Source: Lachnospiraceae bacterium
GTDB taxonomy: Bacteria > Bacillota > Clostridia > Lachnospirales > Lachnospiraceae
Length of the DNA: 12,498 bases
Assembly: GCA_019420465.1 (NCBI GenBank)
Contig: JAHZHB010000009.1
Span: forward strand, 1 to 12,498
Reading direction: 5' to 3'
This document shows, piece by piece, positions 1 through 6,466 of the stretch (positions within the stretch are counted from its first letter, which is position 1; each line of letters opens with the position of its first letter). Below the pieces are notes generated by a model. The model made no database searches. It was not told the origin of the DNA and worked only from the letters and a program-made list of their open reading frames with translations. The translations under genes were made by a program, and so were the position numbers.

Positions 1-101
1 GGCTCTTGCAGGAGATACTGCAAAATAACTGCACACCGGATGCTATGCTGTCGAGAAACGTGGGAAACTGCCGGTTTATAGTAAAAAACAGGAAAGTTTT
101 C
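1..101. other. Left edge, no supported gene
   Basis: Nothing here can be assigned. One + frame stays open from base 3 to a TAA at 115-117 without a recognisable motif. Another ends at a TAA at 26-28, so the tail of an upstream gene is possible but unproven. A 5-bp inverted repeat (TTGCA 6-10 with TGCAA 19-23) lacks a T-run and is not convincing as a terminator. Confidence 0.3.
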
Positions 102-130
102 TTGCAAAAACGGTAAAAATAAGGTATACT
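102..130 (+). promoter_or_regulatory. Sigma-A promoter for the GtrA gene
   Basis: A -35 box TTGCAA (102-107) and a -10 box TATACT (125-130) are separated by 17 bases, close to the vegetative consensus. They lie about 80 bases ahead of the GtrA-family start codon, in AT-rich DNA, in the right orientation. Assignment is by pattern only. Confidence 0.6.
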
Positions 131-209
131 CCTGTCTTTAGTAAACGATTTTACCTGTTGACAGTCTGTGTGCAGATGCCAGCAGCAGTTAAGACAAGGA
201 TGATGCAGT

Positions 210-644
210 ATGGTTGCCTGGACGAAAGATAAATTTCGCAAATATCCGGATCTCAAAGAGTTTGTATTGTACGCACTGTTTGGCGTACTTACGGTGATCG
301 CCAATATTGGCACTTTTATGGGACTCCGTCATATCGAAGTACCGACAGAGTTTGCCAATGCGCTGGCGTGGCTGATCAGTGTACTGGTTGCCTATATGAC
401 GAACCGTCTGTGGGTTTTTAAAAGTACATCGGATAATGTATGGAAAGAGTTCGGTACATTTTTCTTTTACCGTTTTCTGACCGGTATCCTGGATGAGATC
501 ATTGTGGTGGTGCTCGTGGAGATGACCGGACCGCCGCTGGCCGTATTCTCAGACAGTATATGGGAGTTTCTGGTAAAGAGCGGTTCCAATGTGATCGTTA
601 TTTTGTTAAATTATATATTCAGTAAGAAACGGATCTTTAAGTAA
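210..644 (+). CDS. GtrA-like family membrane protein
   Basis: A 144-residue integral membrane protein of the GtrA-like family (PF04138). Members are small four-helix proteins, often thought to help move lipid-linked sugars such as undecaprenyl-phosphate-glucose across the membrane for polysaccharide or teichoic acid decoration. Hydrophobic segments fall at about residues 17-38, 48-64, 83-104 and 118-137. The family hallmarks are visible: NRLWVF at 65-70 after helix 2, and a C-terminal LNYIFSKKRIF. Length is typical and the protein appears complete. ATG 210 is chosen because AAGGA lies 9 bases upstream and no earlier in-frame start is as well placed. It has its own promoter and a terminator directly after the stop, so it is probably monocistronic. 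The next gene is glycosyltransferase-like, which fits a cell-envelope glycan role. The exact substrate cannot be told. Confidence 0.9.
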   Translation: MVAWTKDKFRKYPDLKEFVLYALFGVLTVIANIGTFMGLRHIEVPTEFANALAWLISVLVAYMTNRLWVFKSTSDNVWKEFGTFFFYRFLTGILDEIIVVVLVEMTGPPLAVFSDSIWEFLVKSGSNVIVILLNYIFSKKRIFK

Positions 645-687
645 AAGGCTGTTGTACATGTCGTAAGGCGTGTATGACAGCTTTTTT
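642..687 (+). terminator. Intrinsic terminator after the GtrA gene
   Basis: An imperfect inverted repeat pairs 642-659 (AAAGGCTGTTGTACATG) with 668-686, ending in a run of six T (682-687). Pairing uses several G-U wobbles and the loop is about 8 bases. It begins immediately after the GtrA stop codon, as expected for a rho-independent terminator. Confidence 0.75.
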
Positions 688-689
688 GT

Positions 690-947
690 ATGCATATGAA
701 CAGCAGACGGGAATACGAAACCGTCAGTAGACGGATTGAAAGGCGGTTTGTAAAAAAATGGAAAAACGGTGGTGGATTCTGTCATACGAATGAGAAAAGA
801 ACAGGACATATTCTTTTGCATGTGCGCATAGATACTAGTAAGCCTGACAGCCAAGCAGTCAGGAGTATTTTGGTGCTTTGCATCCGGAGAAAGCTGCCGG
901 TGGCAGGTCTTTACAGGAGCTGCCGTAAAGCACTGCAGGGAAGGAGC
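690..947 (+). other. Structured leader upstream of the glycosyltransferase-like gene
   Basis: About 260 bases without a credible gene. CCGTC at 721-725 can pair with GACGG at 706-710 or with GACGG at 730-734 (AGTA loop), so the two stems exclude each other. Further on are CTGAC 844-848 with GTCAG 858-862, and an outer stem GTGCTTT 873-879 with AAAGCAC 927-933. The outer stem encloses CTGCC 894-898 with GGCAG 902-906. I see no known riboswitch consensus and no clear sigma-A promoter. It could be an RNA leader or fortuitous pairing. Confidence 0.35.
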
Positions 948-951
948 ATGC

Positions 952-1857
952 ATGAGAAAACAAATGGAGGTTACGGTCTGTACGATCGTCAGAAACAGGA
1001 TGTACCTGCTGCCCCATGTGTATGAAGCACTGCTGGCACAGACCAGATTTCATTTTGAATGGCTGATCGTTGATCAGGACGGCCAGGAGCATATGGCTAT
1101 GATGACTAGAACGTGGGATGAGCAGCAAAGTCTTTTTCCGATACGGACGGTAAAGTGCCGGGGAAAAAGCAGAACCAAAGCCCTGCAGATGGCAGTGGAT
1201 GTTGCAAGGGGCGAATATTTCTGCCTTCTGGAGGCGGAAGAAATCCTCGTTCCGGAGGCTATGGCGCAGATTTTGGACTGGCTGTCCCAGATCAGGGGTA
1301 ACCGGCAGCTGATCGGTGTCAGTGGAGCCAAATGTTATCTGGATGGCCGGCCGCTGTATAAAAAGGAACCCAGGATCGGTATACGCGGCTATGTCGATGC
1401 GACCTGTCTGGAACGGCAGAAGTATGGTCTGGAGCCGGAACGGTTTGATGTGTTTTGCACAGAGGTTTTGCGTCAGTATCCGCTGATCTGCTGCCCGGGA
1501 GAAGCAGAGACACCGTTGCAGCTGACCCTGGATGCGCTGGCCATGCAGGGGTACAGAATGCGCTGGTATACAGAAGCTGTATGCCGTGGTGAATATCTCT
1601 GCGGGGATGGAACAGAATATGAAAGGCGCCAGGAGAGAAGAAATCCGATGAGCTATGCCATGTTATACAATCACCGGCTTGAGTGCCGTGAACAGCCCTT
1701 TTTTGACAGGTTTGATGCGGCATGCCGTCATGTGGCGCTGTCGCTGTATGCGCGTCATCCGGAATATATTTTTAAAAGCTATGATAAAAAGCTGTCTGCG
1801 CTGGCCTTTTTTCCGGGAATTTTTCTTGCTATCGGACAGCTGCATCTTTTTACATAA
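952..1857 (+). CDS. Glycosyltransferase family 2-like protein, degenerate DXD
   Basis: A 301-residue soluble protein resembling GT-A fold family-2 glycosyltransferases, which move a sugar from a nucleotide donor to an acceptor such as a lipid-linked glycan. The N-terminal strand-helix-strand pattern (VTVCTIVRNRMYLL at 7-20, FEWLIVDQDG at 35-44) and a segment resembling the family's NGGKHxALN (CRGKSRTKAL, 69-78) support this. The usual DSDD metal-binding motif is replaced by EAEE (94-97). The family's C-terminal GEKF block reads GEAETP (183-188). It may therefore be inactive, use altered chemistry, or act as a partner protein. ATG 952 is taken because AAGGAG lies 5 bases upstream; ATG 964 is an alternative start. 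The ending RWYTEAV...GEYL (204-216) matches related Lachnospiraceae enzymes as I recall them. The pathway is unknown; the GtrA neighbour suggests envelope glycans. Confidence 0.75.
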   Translation: MRKQMEVTVCTIVRNRMYLLPHVYEALLAQTRFHFEWLIVDQDGQEHMAMMTRTWDEQQSLFPIRTVKCRGKSRTKALQMAVDVARGEYFCLLEAEEILVPEAMAQILDWLSQIRGNRQLIGVSGAKCYLDGRPLYKKEPRIGIRGYVDATCLERQKYGLEPERFDVFCTEVLRQYPLICCPGEAETPLQLTLDALAMQGYRMRWYTEAVCRGEYLCGDGTEYERRQERRNPMSYAMLYNHRLECREQPFFDRFDAACRHVALSLYARHPEYIFKSYDKKLSALAFFPGIFLAIGQLHLFT

Positions 1858-1903
1858 TAATAACAGATGATAGGATTCTAATAGTGGAAAAATCAAAATG
1901 AAT

Positions 1904-1932
1904 TTGACAGTTTTGTTAAATTAAGCTATAAT
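1904..1932 (+). promoter_or_regulatory. Consensus sigma-A promoter for carD
   Basis: TTGACA (1904-1909) and TATAAT (1927-1932) are separated by exactly 17 bases, a perfect match to the vegetative consensus. Transcription should begin near 1939, giving a leader of about 120 bases. Near its 5' end that leader has a hairpin, GATGAAGT 1947-1954 with ATTTCATC 1961-1968. Strong constitutive expression of the CarD-family gene is the inference. Confidence 0.88.
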
Positions 1933-2061
1933 TTATGTACAGTTATGATGAAGTCTGACAATTTCATCTGCAGTATCAGCTACGGACTATAGCGATTTTG
2001 GAGGTAAAGCAGCTTTAAGAAAAGAGTTTATTGGTTTGGATTGAAAAGAGAGGAAAAACAA

Positions 2062-2574
2062 ATGTTAAAGGCAGGCGACTATGTGGTACATTCCATGGAG
2101 GGCGTGTGTGAAGTAAAATCTATTGTAGAAATGCCAAAGGGCAGAGAACGGGTCAGCTATTATCAGCTCAGCTCATGGCCGGATGGCAAGACAACGGTAT
2201 ATGTTCCGGTTAAACAGGATCCGGACAGAGGTGCCCGCCTCAGAAACATCCTTTCAAAGGAAGAGATGCAAAAGGTTTTTGACAGTATACTGCATGATGA
2301 ACAGGATTGGATCAGCGATATTGGTGCCCGGCAGGAATGGATGCTTGGTGTTATGAAGGAGGGCGACCCGTACAAGATGGCGCGTATGACCCGGATGCTG
2401 ATGAAAAAGGATCTGGAAAAGCCTCTCGGCAGCCGTGACAAGGCAACGCTTCTCACCGCACAGAAGGTTTTGTTCTCAGAAATCGCTATTGTTACACAGA
2501 AAGATTATCGGACAGTACTTTCCGGTATCAAGCAGAGTCTTCGCTCTCCCGAAGTAGCTTTACAGCTTATTTAA
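2062..2574 (+). CDS. CarD/CdnL-family transcriptional regulator
   Basis: A 170-residue CarD/CdnL-type protein. Family members bind the RNA polymerase beta subunit through an N-terminal Tudor-like domain and stabilise open promoter complexes through a C-terminal helical DNA-binding domain. The N-terminal domain is clear: LKAGDYVVHSMEGVCEV (2-18) and TTVYVPV (44-50) match the CarD_CdnL_TRCF pattern. Residues 65-170 are helix-rich and basic, as in the family's C-terminal half, and the length is typical. ATG 2062 is preferred because GAGAGGA ends 8 bases upstream. A longer reading from TTG 2041 adds seven lysine- and glutamate-rich residues that overlap the ribosome binding site. It follows a perfect promoter and precedes a terminator-like structure, so it is probably transcribed alone. 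Whether it acts in rRNA control or stress response here is unknown. Confidence 0.88.
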   Translation: MLKAGDYVVHSMEGVCEVKSIVEMPKGRERVSYYQLSSWPDGKTTVYVPVKQDPDRGARLRNILSKEEMQKVFDSILHDEQDWISDIGARQEWMLGVMKEGDPYKMARMTRMLMKKDLEKPLGSRDKATLLTAQKVLFSEIAIVTQKDYRTVLSGIKQSLRSPEVALQLI

Positions 2575-2593
2575 CTGAATATTTATATAAAAA

Positions 2594-2703
2594 CAGCCTT
2601 TTTCCCTTAGAAATTAGCTTCTGAACTTTACAAGCAAGAGGTTAGATGATAAAATTTATAGGATTTTGAGATTTCTATACAAAGGAAACAGGCTGCTTTT
2701 TTT
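2594..2703 (+). terminator. Long-loop terminator-like helix after carD
   Basis: CAGCC (2594-2598) plus TTTTTCC (2599-2605) pairs with GGAAACA (2684-2690) plus GGCTG (2691-2695), with one mismatch, and seven T follow (2697-2703). The 78-base apical part carries two smaller stems, 2614-2621 with 2638-2645 (wobble-rich) and 2657-2661 with 2675-2679. The shape is a three-way junction followed by a T-run. It fits a carD terminator, but the loop also contains the likely promoter of the next gene. Confidence 0.5.
2627..2655 (+). promoter_or_regulatory. Probable promoter of the aspartate kinase-pyrH-frr unit
   Basis: TTTACA (2627-2632) and TAAAAT (2650-2655) have a 17-base spacer, each one mismatch from consensus. 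The start would be near 2662, about 110 bases before the aspartate kinase ATG. It lies inside the loop of the terminator-like helix. Confidence 0.6.
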
Positions 2704-2773
2704 GCTACGCATATCAGAGGGGTCCGGTGGACGTATTTTGATTGACCGTGATGGGCAGCTGGGGAGGAATACG

Positions 2774-4093
2774 ATGAAAAAAGTTGTAAAGTTCGGTGGA
2801 AGTTCACTGGCCAGTGCAGCGCAGTTTGAAAAGGTAGGCAGGATCATCCGTGCGGAAGAAAGCAGACGATATGTCGTACCGTCAGCACCTGGCAAAAGAT
2901 TTTCTTCAGATATTAAAGTAACAGACATGCTGTATGGCTGCTATGCGAAGGCAGAAAAGGAAGAGGATTTTACGGACGAGCTGGCACAGATCGCTGCCAG
3001 ATATCAGGAGATCATCGATGGTCTTCATCTGAACCTGTCTCTTGCAGATGCTTTTGCAAAGATTGAAAAGGATTTTAAAGAAAAAGCCGGTATCCAGTAC
3101 GCTGCTTCCCGTGGTGAGTTTTTAAACGGTATGGTGATGGCAGCCTATCTCGGCTATGCTTTTGTGGATGCTGCGGATGTGATCCGTTTCCATGAGGATG
3201 GTACGTTTGACAGTGAGACGACCAACCGTCTTCTGGCTGCTGCTCTTGATAAACAGGATTATGCGGTCATTCCGGGATTCTATGGTGCAGATGAAAAAGG
3301 TGTTGTGCGCACGTTTTCCCGTGGCGGTTCCGATATCACAGGATCTTTGGTTGCCCGTGCAGTCAGGGCAGATATGTACGAAAACTGGACAGACGTTTCC
3401 GGCTGTCTCGTAACGGATCCGCGTATCGTGGACAATCCGGTACCAATCGAGGTGATCACCTACAGAGAGCTTCGTGAGCTGTCCTACATGGGTGCTTCTG
3501 TGCTTCACGAGGACGCGATCTTCCCGGTACGTTCCGAGGGTATTCCGATCAATATCCGCAATACTAATGCGCCGGAAGACAAGGGTACGATGATCGTTGG
3601 TGATACCTGCACAAAGTCCGACTATATCATTACTGGTATTGCCGGAAAGAAAGGCTTTGCTTCTATTACGATCGAAAAAGATATGATGAATGCAGAGGTC
3701 GGTTTCGGACGTAAGGTTTTACAGGTGTTCGAAGAGAATGGTATTTCCTTTGAACATATGCCGTCCGGCATCGATACGATGACGATCCTGGTACATGAGA
3801 CAGAGTTCGAAGAGCATGAGCAGAAGGTGCTGACCGGTATCCAGAAAGCGGTTCATCCGGATCATGTATCTCTGGAGCCCGATCTGGCGCTGATCGCTGT
3901 TGTTGGCCGCGGCATGAAATCTGCCCGCGGTACAGCAGGTCGTATCTTCTCCGCACTGGCCCATGCCCGTGTCAATGTCAAGATGATCGATCAGGGTTCG
4001 AGTGAGTTAAATATCATCATCGGTGTGGAAAACAACGATTTTGAAACGGCTATCCGTGCGATTTATAATATTTTTGTACTGTGTAAATTATAA
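2774..4093 (+). CDS. lysC: Aspartate kinase
   Basis: A 439-residue monofunctional aspartokinase, which phosphorylates L-aspartate in the first step to lysine, threonine, methionine and diaminopimelate for peptidoglycan. The amino-acid-kinase domain covers about residues 1-285: KFGGSS (6-11) for ATP binding, SRGEF (112-116), FSRGGSDITG (181-190) and TDVSGCLVTDPRIV (206-219). Two ACT domains follow, at about 298-365 and 372-436 (VGRGM at 377-381, LNIIIGV at 412-418), so allosteric feedback by end products is likely. ATG 2774 is chosen because GGGGAGGA lies 5 bases upstream. Reading from TTG 2666 would translate the promoter and leader. There is no homoserine dehydrogenase extension. I see no lysine riboswitch or T-box consensus in the leader. 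pyrH starts 17 bases after the stop. Which feedback class it belongs to is not visible; lysC is used generically. Confidence 0.93.
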   Translation: MKKVVKFGGSSLASAAQFEKVGRIIRAEESRRYVVPSAPGKRFSSDIKVTDMLYGCYAKAEKEEDFTDELAQIAARYQEIIDGLHLNLSLADAFAKIEKDFKEKAGIQYAASRGEFLNGMVMAAYLGYAFVDAADVIRFHEDGTFDSETTNRLLAAALDKQDYAVIPGFYGADEKGVVRTFSRGGSDITGSLVARAVRADMYENWTDVSGCLVTDPRIVDNPVPIEVITYRELRELSYMGASVLHEDAIFPVRSEGIPINIRNTNAPEDKGTMIVGDTCTKSDYIITGIAGKKGFASITIEKDMMNAEVGFGRKVLQVFEENGISFEHMPSGIDTMTILVHETEFEEHEQKVLTGIQKAVHPDHVSLEPDLALIAVVGRGMKSARGTAGRIFSALAHARVNVKMIDQGSSELNIIIGVENNDFETAIRAIYNIFVLCKL

Positions 4094-4110
4094 GCAGGGG
4101 GATTTTACCT

Positions 4111-4806
4111 ATGAAGAGAGTATTACTGAAATTAAGCGGCGAGGCACTTGCCGGAGAAAAGCACACAGGCTTTGACGAGCCGACAGTCACTGTTGTGGCA
4201 AAACAGGTCAGACAGCTGGTAGATGAGGGTATCGAGGTTGGTATCGTGATCGGCGGTGGTAATTTCTGGCGCGGACGTACCAGTGAAACGATCGACCGTC
4301 CGAAGGCTGACCAGATCGGTATGCTGGCTACGATCATGAATTGCATTTATGTATCTGAGATCTTCCGTTCTGTGGGTATGCAGACGGAGGTGATGACACC
4401 GTTTACCTGTGGTGCATTTACCACTCTGTTTTCCAAGGATGCGGCTGTAAAGGCTCTGGAGGAGAAAAAGGTCGTATTCTTTGCCGGTGGTACGGGACAT
4501 CCGTATTTCTCCACAGATACTGCAACAGTTCTGCGTGCGATCGAGATCGAGGCTGAGACGATCCTTCTGGCAAAGGCGATCGACGGTATCTATGACAGTG
4601 ATCCGAAGACAAATCCGCAGGCGAAAAAGTATGACGAGATCTCTATTCAGGAGGTTATCGACCAGAGACTGGCAGCTATGGATCTGTCTGCTTCCATTAT
4701 GTGTATGGAAAACAAGATGCCGATGCTCGTATTCCTTCTGAATGAGGAAAACAGCATTGTACGTGCAGCAAAGGGCGATATCAACGGTACAAAGGTAACC
4801 GTATAA
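4111..4806 (+). CDS. pyrH: Uridylate (UMP) kinase
   Basis: A 231-residue bacterial UMP kinase, which makes UDP from UMP and ATP in the cytoplasm, usually as a hexamer with GTP activation and UTP inhibition. Family motifs appear in order: LLKLSGEALAG (5-15), VIGGGNFWRG (46-55), a UMP-binding stretch RPKADQIGMLATIMN (63-77), and AGGTGHPYFSTDTATVLRA (125-143). DGIYDSDPKTNPQAKKYD (158-175) and a C-terminal VFLLNEENSI follow. Length is slightly short of some relatives (about 235-245) but complete. The start has AGGGGG 9 bases upstream and lies 17 bases after the aspartate kinase stop, so the two are almost certainly co-transcribed. pyrH followed by frr is a widely conserved bacterial pair. It shares the amino-acid-kinase fold with its upstream neighbour. 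Confidence 0.97.
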   Translation: MKRVLLKLSGEALAGEKHTGFDEPTVTVVAKQVRQLVDEGIEVGIVIGGGNFWRGRTSETIDRPKADQIGMLATIMNCIYVSEIFRSVGMQTEVMTPFTCGAFTTLFSKDAAVKALEEKKVVFFAGGTGHPYFSTDTATVLRAIEIEAETILLAKAIDGIYDSDPKTNPQAKKYDEISIQEVIDQRLAAMDLSASIMCMENKMPMLVFLLNEENSIVRAAKGDINGTKVTV

Positions 4807-4851
4807 TAAAGGACTGTGGACTGACAGGACCGATTTAAGGAGGACGATATA

Positions 4852-5406
4852 ATGAACGAAAAAATTAAAGTATATGAGACCAAGATGGGCAAAACGATCA
4901 CCAATCTGGAGTCTGAGTTCGGCGCCATCCGTGCAGGACGTGCCAATCCGCATGTACTGGACAGACTGACGGTAGACTATTATGGTACACCGTCTCCGAT
5001 CCAGCAGGTAGCCAATGTATCTGTACCGGAACCGCGTATCATCCAGATCCAGCCGTGGGAGAGCAAGATGATCAAAGAGATCGAAAAGGTGATCATGACA
5101 TCTGACCTGGGTATCAATCCGACAAACGATGGCAAGTCTATCCGCCTGGTATTCCCGGAGCTGACAGAGGAGCGTCGTAAGGATCTGGTTAAGGATATCA
5201 AGAAAAAGGCAGAGGCTGCCAAGGTAGCTATCCGTAATATCCGTCGTGATGCCAATGATATGTTAAAGAAGCTTGGTAAGACGGATGATGTATCTGAGGA
5301 TGAGATCAAGGATATGCAGGATCAGGTACAGAAGGTGACGGACAAGTATATCAAGGAAGTTGATGAGATGACAGAGGTGAAATCTAAGGAGATCATGACT
5401 GTTTAA
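4852..5406 (+). CDS. frr: Ribosome recycling factor
   Basis: A 184-residue ribosome recycling factor. With EF-G it splits the post-termination 70S ribosome and releases mRNA and tRNA. Length is standard (about 185). Domain I, a three-helix bundle, is built from residues 1-29 and 105-184; domain II is 30-104. Conserved stretches are IRAGRANPHVLDRLTVDYYG (26-45), QIQPWE (65-70), GINPTNDGKSIRLVFPELTEERRK (87-110) and IRNIRRDAND (127-136). AAGGAGG 8 bases before ATG 4852 is an ideal ribosome binding site. It lies 45 bases after pyrH and is probably translated from the same message. Downstream, the usual tight link to uppS is broken by a 342-base non-coding insert with a very long hairpin. Confidence 0.98.
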   Translation: MNEKIKVYETKMGKTITNLESEFGAIRAGRANPHVLDRLTVDYYGTPSPIQQVANVSVPEPRIIQIQPWESKMIKEIEKVIMTSDLGINPTNDGKSIRLVFPELTEERRKDLVKDIKKKAEAAKVAIRNIRRDANDMLKKLGKTDDVSEDEIKDMQDQVQKVTDKYIKEVDEMTEVKSKEIMTV

Positions 5407-5422
5407 TCTTTGGGGAAGGGAC

Positions 5423-5572
5423 GTCCAGCCGATGTCCTGCAAGCTGCTCATATGTCTGTATGTCTGCGCGCTCCGCCTGCGCCGGTCCGAGCCTGTAGTC
5501 TCGGACTCTTGCTCGGTAAAGTCGCTTGCATACATACAGACATATGAGCAGCTTGCAGGGCATCGGCTGGAC
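5423..5572. repeat. 150-base long inverted repeat (giant hairpin)
   Basis: The left arm 5423-5463 and right arm 5532-5572 are 41 bases each and complementary at every position except one U-G wobble (5435 with 5560). Pairing resumes briefly inside after one mismatch (5465-5468 with 5527-5530). The loop carries its own hairpin, GTCCGAG 5485-5491 with CTCGGAC 5500-5506. No T-run follows, so it is not a standard terminator, and I see no flanking target duplication. It could be a MITE-like dispersed repeat or an RNase III processing site splitting the frr and uppS messages. Confidence 0.9.
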
Positions 5573-5600
5573 TGTTTTCCTGGTAAAAACAAAAACAGTC
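5570..5600. repeat. 9-bp hairpin adjoining the giant inverted repeat
   Basis: GACTGTTTT (5570-5578) pairs perfectly with AAAACAGTC (5592-5600) around a 13-base loop. Its first three bases overlap the end of the giant right arm, so the two structures compete at the boundary. No T-run follows on the + strand. Confidence 0.5.
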
Positions 5601-5626
5601 AGGACGCTGTCTGGCGTGTATGTATA

Positions 5627-5679
5627 TGGGAAAACAGGAAGTATATGGTAGAAATATACTGTATGGAAAATATTTCCCA
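5627..5679. repeat. Second nested hairpin before uppS
   Basis: TGGGAAA (5627-5633) pairs with TTTCCCA (5673-5679) and encloses AGTATAT (5640-5646) pairing with ATATACT (5654-5660). The remaining stretch 5680-5748 has no further structure I can support. No clear sigma-A promoter is seen anywhere in 5407-5748. Confidence 0.5.
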
Positions 5680-5748
5680 AAATGCAGGCGCAGGGTGGAT
5701 GGAACTGATGTGAGTATACAGATGGAAAACAGGATGGAGATGTAAGGA

Positions 5749-6465
5749 ATGGTAGAGGATAAGGAGTTAAGGATTCCGCAGCATGTGGCGATCATTCTGG
5801 ACGGGAATGGCCGGTGGGCCAAGGCTAAGGGGATGCCGCGGTCGTATGGACATGTGAAGGGGTGTGACAATCTGGAGAAGATAAGTGATGTGGCTATTGA
5901 GGTTGGCATCAAGTATCTGACGGTGTATGCGTTTTCCACGGAGAACTGGAAACGGTCCAGGGAGGAGATCAACGGGCTGATGAAGCTGTTTCGCCAGTAT
6001 CTGAAGAAGTGTAAAAAGATGGCGGACAAGAATCATATGCGGATCACGGTGCTGGGAGATCCGACGGCGTTTGATGAGGATATTCAGGAGAGTATCCGTG
6101 AGGTGCAGGAGTATTCGGCGCAGTATGATGAGCATTTCTTCCAGATCGCTTTAAATTACGGCAGCCGGGATGAGATCAAAAGGGCGGTGAATAAGATCGC
6201 GGATGATGTCCGTGCCGGTAAGATCGAGGGTGAGATCTCGGAGGAGATGATCGCATCGTATCTGGATACGGCGGGACTTCCGGACCCGGATCTTCTGATC
6301 CGTACGAGTGGAGAGCAGAGGCTGTCCAATTATCTGCTGTGGCAGCTGGCATATACGGAGTTTGTGTTTACAGATGTAGCATGGCCGGATTTCCACAGAG
6401 AGGAGCTGATGGATGCGATCCGTCAGTACAATCACAGAGACAGAAGATATGGTGGGGTGAAGTAA
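5749..6465 (+). CDS. uppS: Undecaprenyl diphosphate synthase (cis-prenyltransferase)
   Basis: A 238-residue cis-prenyltransferase, which condenses isopentenyl diphosphate onto farnesyl diphosphate to give undecaprenyl diphosphate, the lipid carrier for peptidoglycan and other envelope glycans. HVAIILDGNGRWA (12-24) carries the catalytic Asp18 and phosphate-binding residues. FSTENWKRS (62-70), ALNYGSRDEI (134-143), and RTSGEQRLSNYLLWQLAY (185-202) with Arg185 and Arg191 bind the homoallylic diphosphate. Length is typical. ATG 5749 is supported by GGAG at 5736-5739; the AAGGA directly abutting the ATG is too close to serve. cdsA begins 1 base after the stop, so the two are translationally coupled. 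Expression may depend on reading through the upstream hairpin region, since no local promoter was found. Confidence 0.97.
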   Translation: MVEDKELRIPQHVAIILDGNGRWAKAKGMPRSYGHVKGCDNLEKISDVAIEVGIKYLTVYAFSTENWKRSREEINGLMKLFRQYLKKCKKMADKNHMRITVLGDPTAFDEDIQESIREVQEYSAQYDEHFFQIALNYGSRDEIKRAVNKIADDVRAGKIEGEISEEMIASYLDTAGLPDPDLLIRTSGEQRLSNYLLWQLAYTEFVFTDVAWPDFHREELMDAIRQYNHRDRRYGGVK

Positions 6466-6466
6466 G

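Noticed and set aside
690..1025. 111-codon + strand frame overlapping the glycosyltransferase-like start
   Set aside because: It has no ribosome binding site, no recognisable domain and a composition unlike a protein. It overlaps a better supported gene and a structured leader.
2041..2061. Upstream TTG start for carD
   Set aside because: The added residues would cover the Shine-Dalgarno sequence that serves ATG 2062, and the family begins at MLKAGDYV.
2580..2773. Lysine riboswitch or T-box ahead of aspartate kinase
   Set aside because: The region is short and lacks the conserved lysine-riboswitch core and the T-box AGGGTGGNACCGCG element; only generic stems are visible.
2666..2773. Upstream TTG start for aspartate kinase
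   Set aside because: It would translate the leader next to the promoter, and the kinase fold begins at MKKVVKFGGSS with a strong ribosome binding site.
4132..4953. 273-codon minus-strand frame across pyrH and frr
   Set aside because: It is antisense to two strongly conserved genes, with Cys-, His- and Arg-rich composition typical of a reversed coding frame.
5423..5572. Giant hairpin as a rho-independent terminator
   Set aside because: The stem is far longer than usual, the loop is 68 bases and no T-run follows the right arm.
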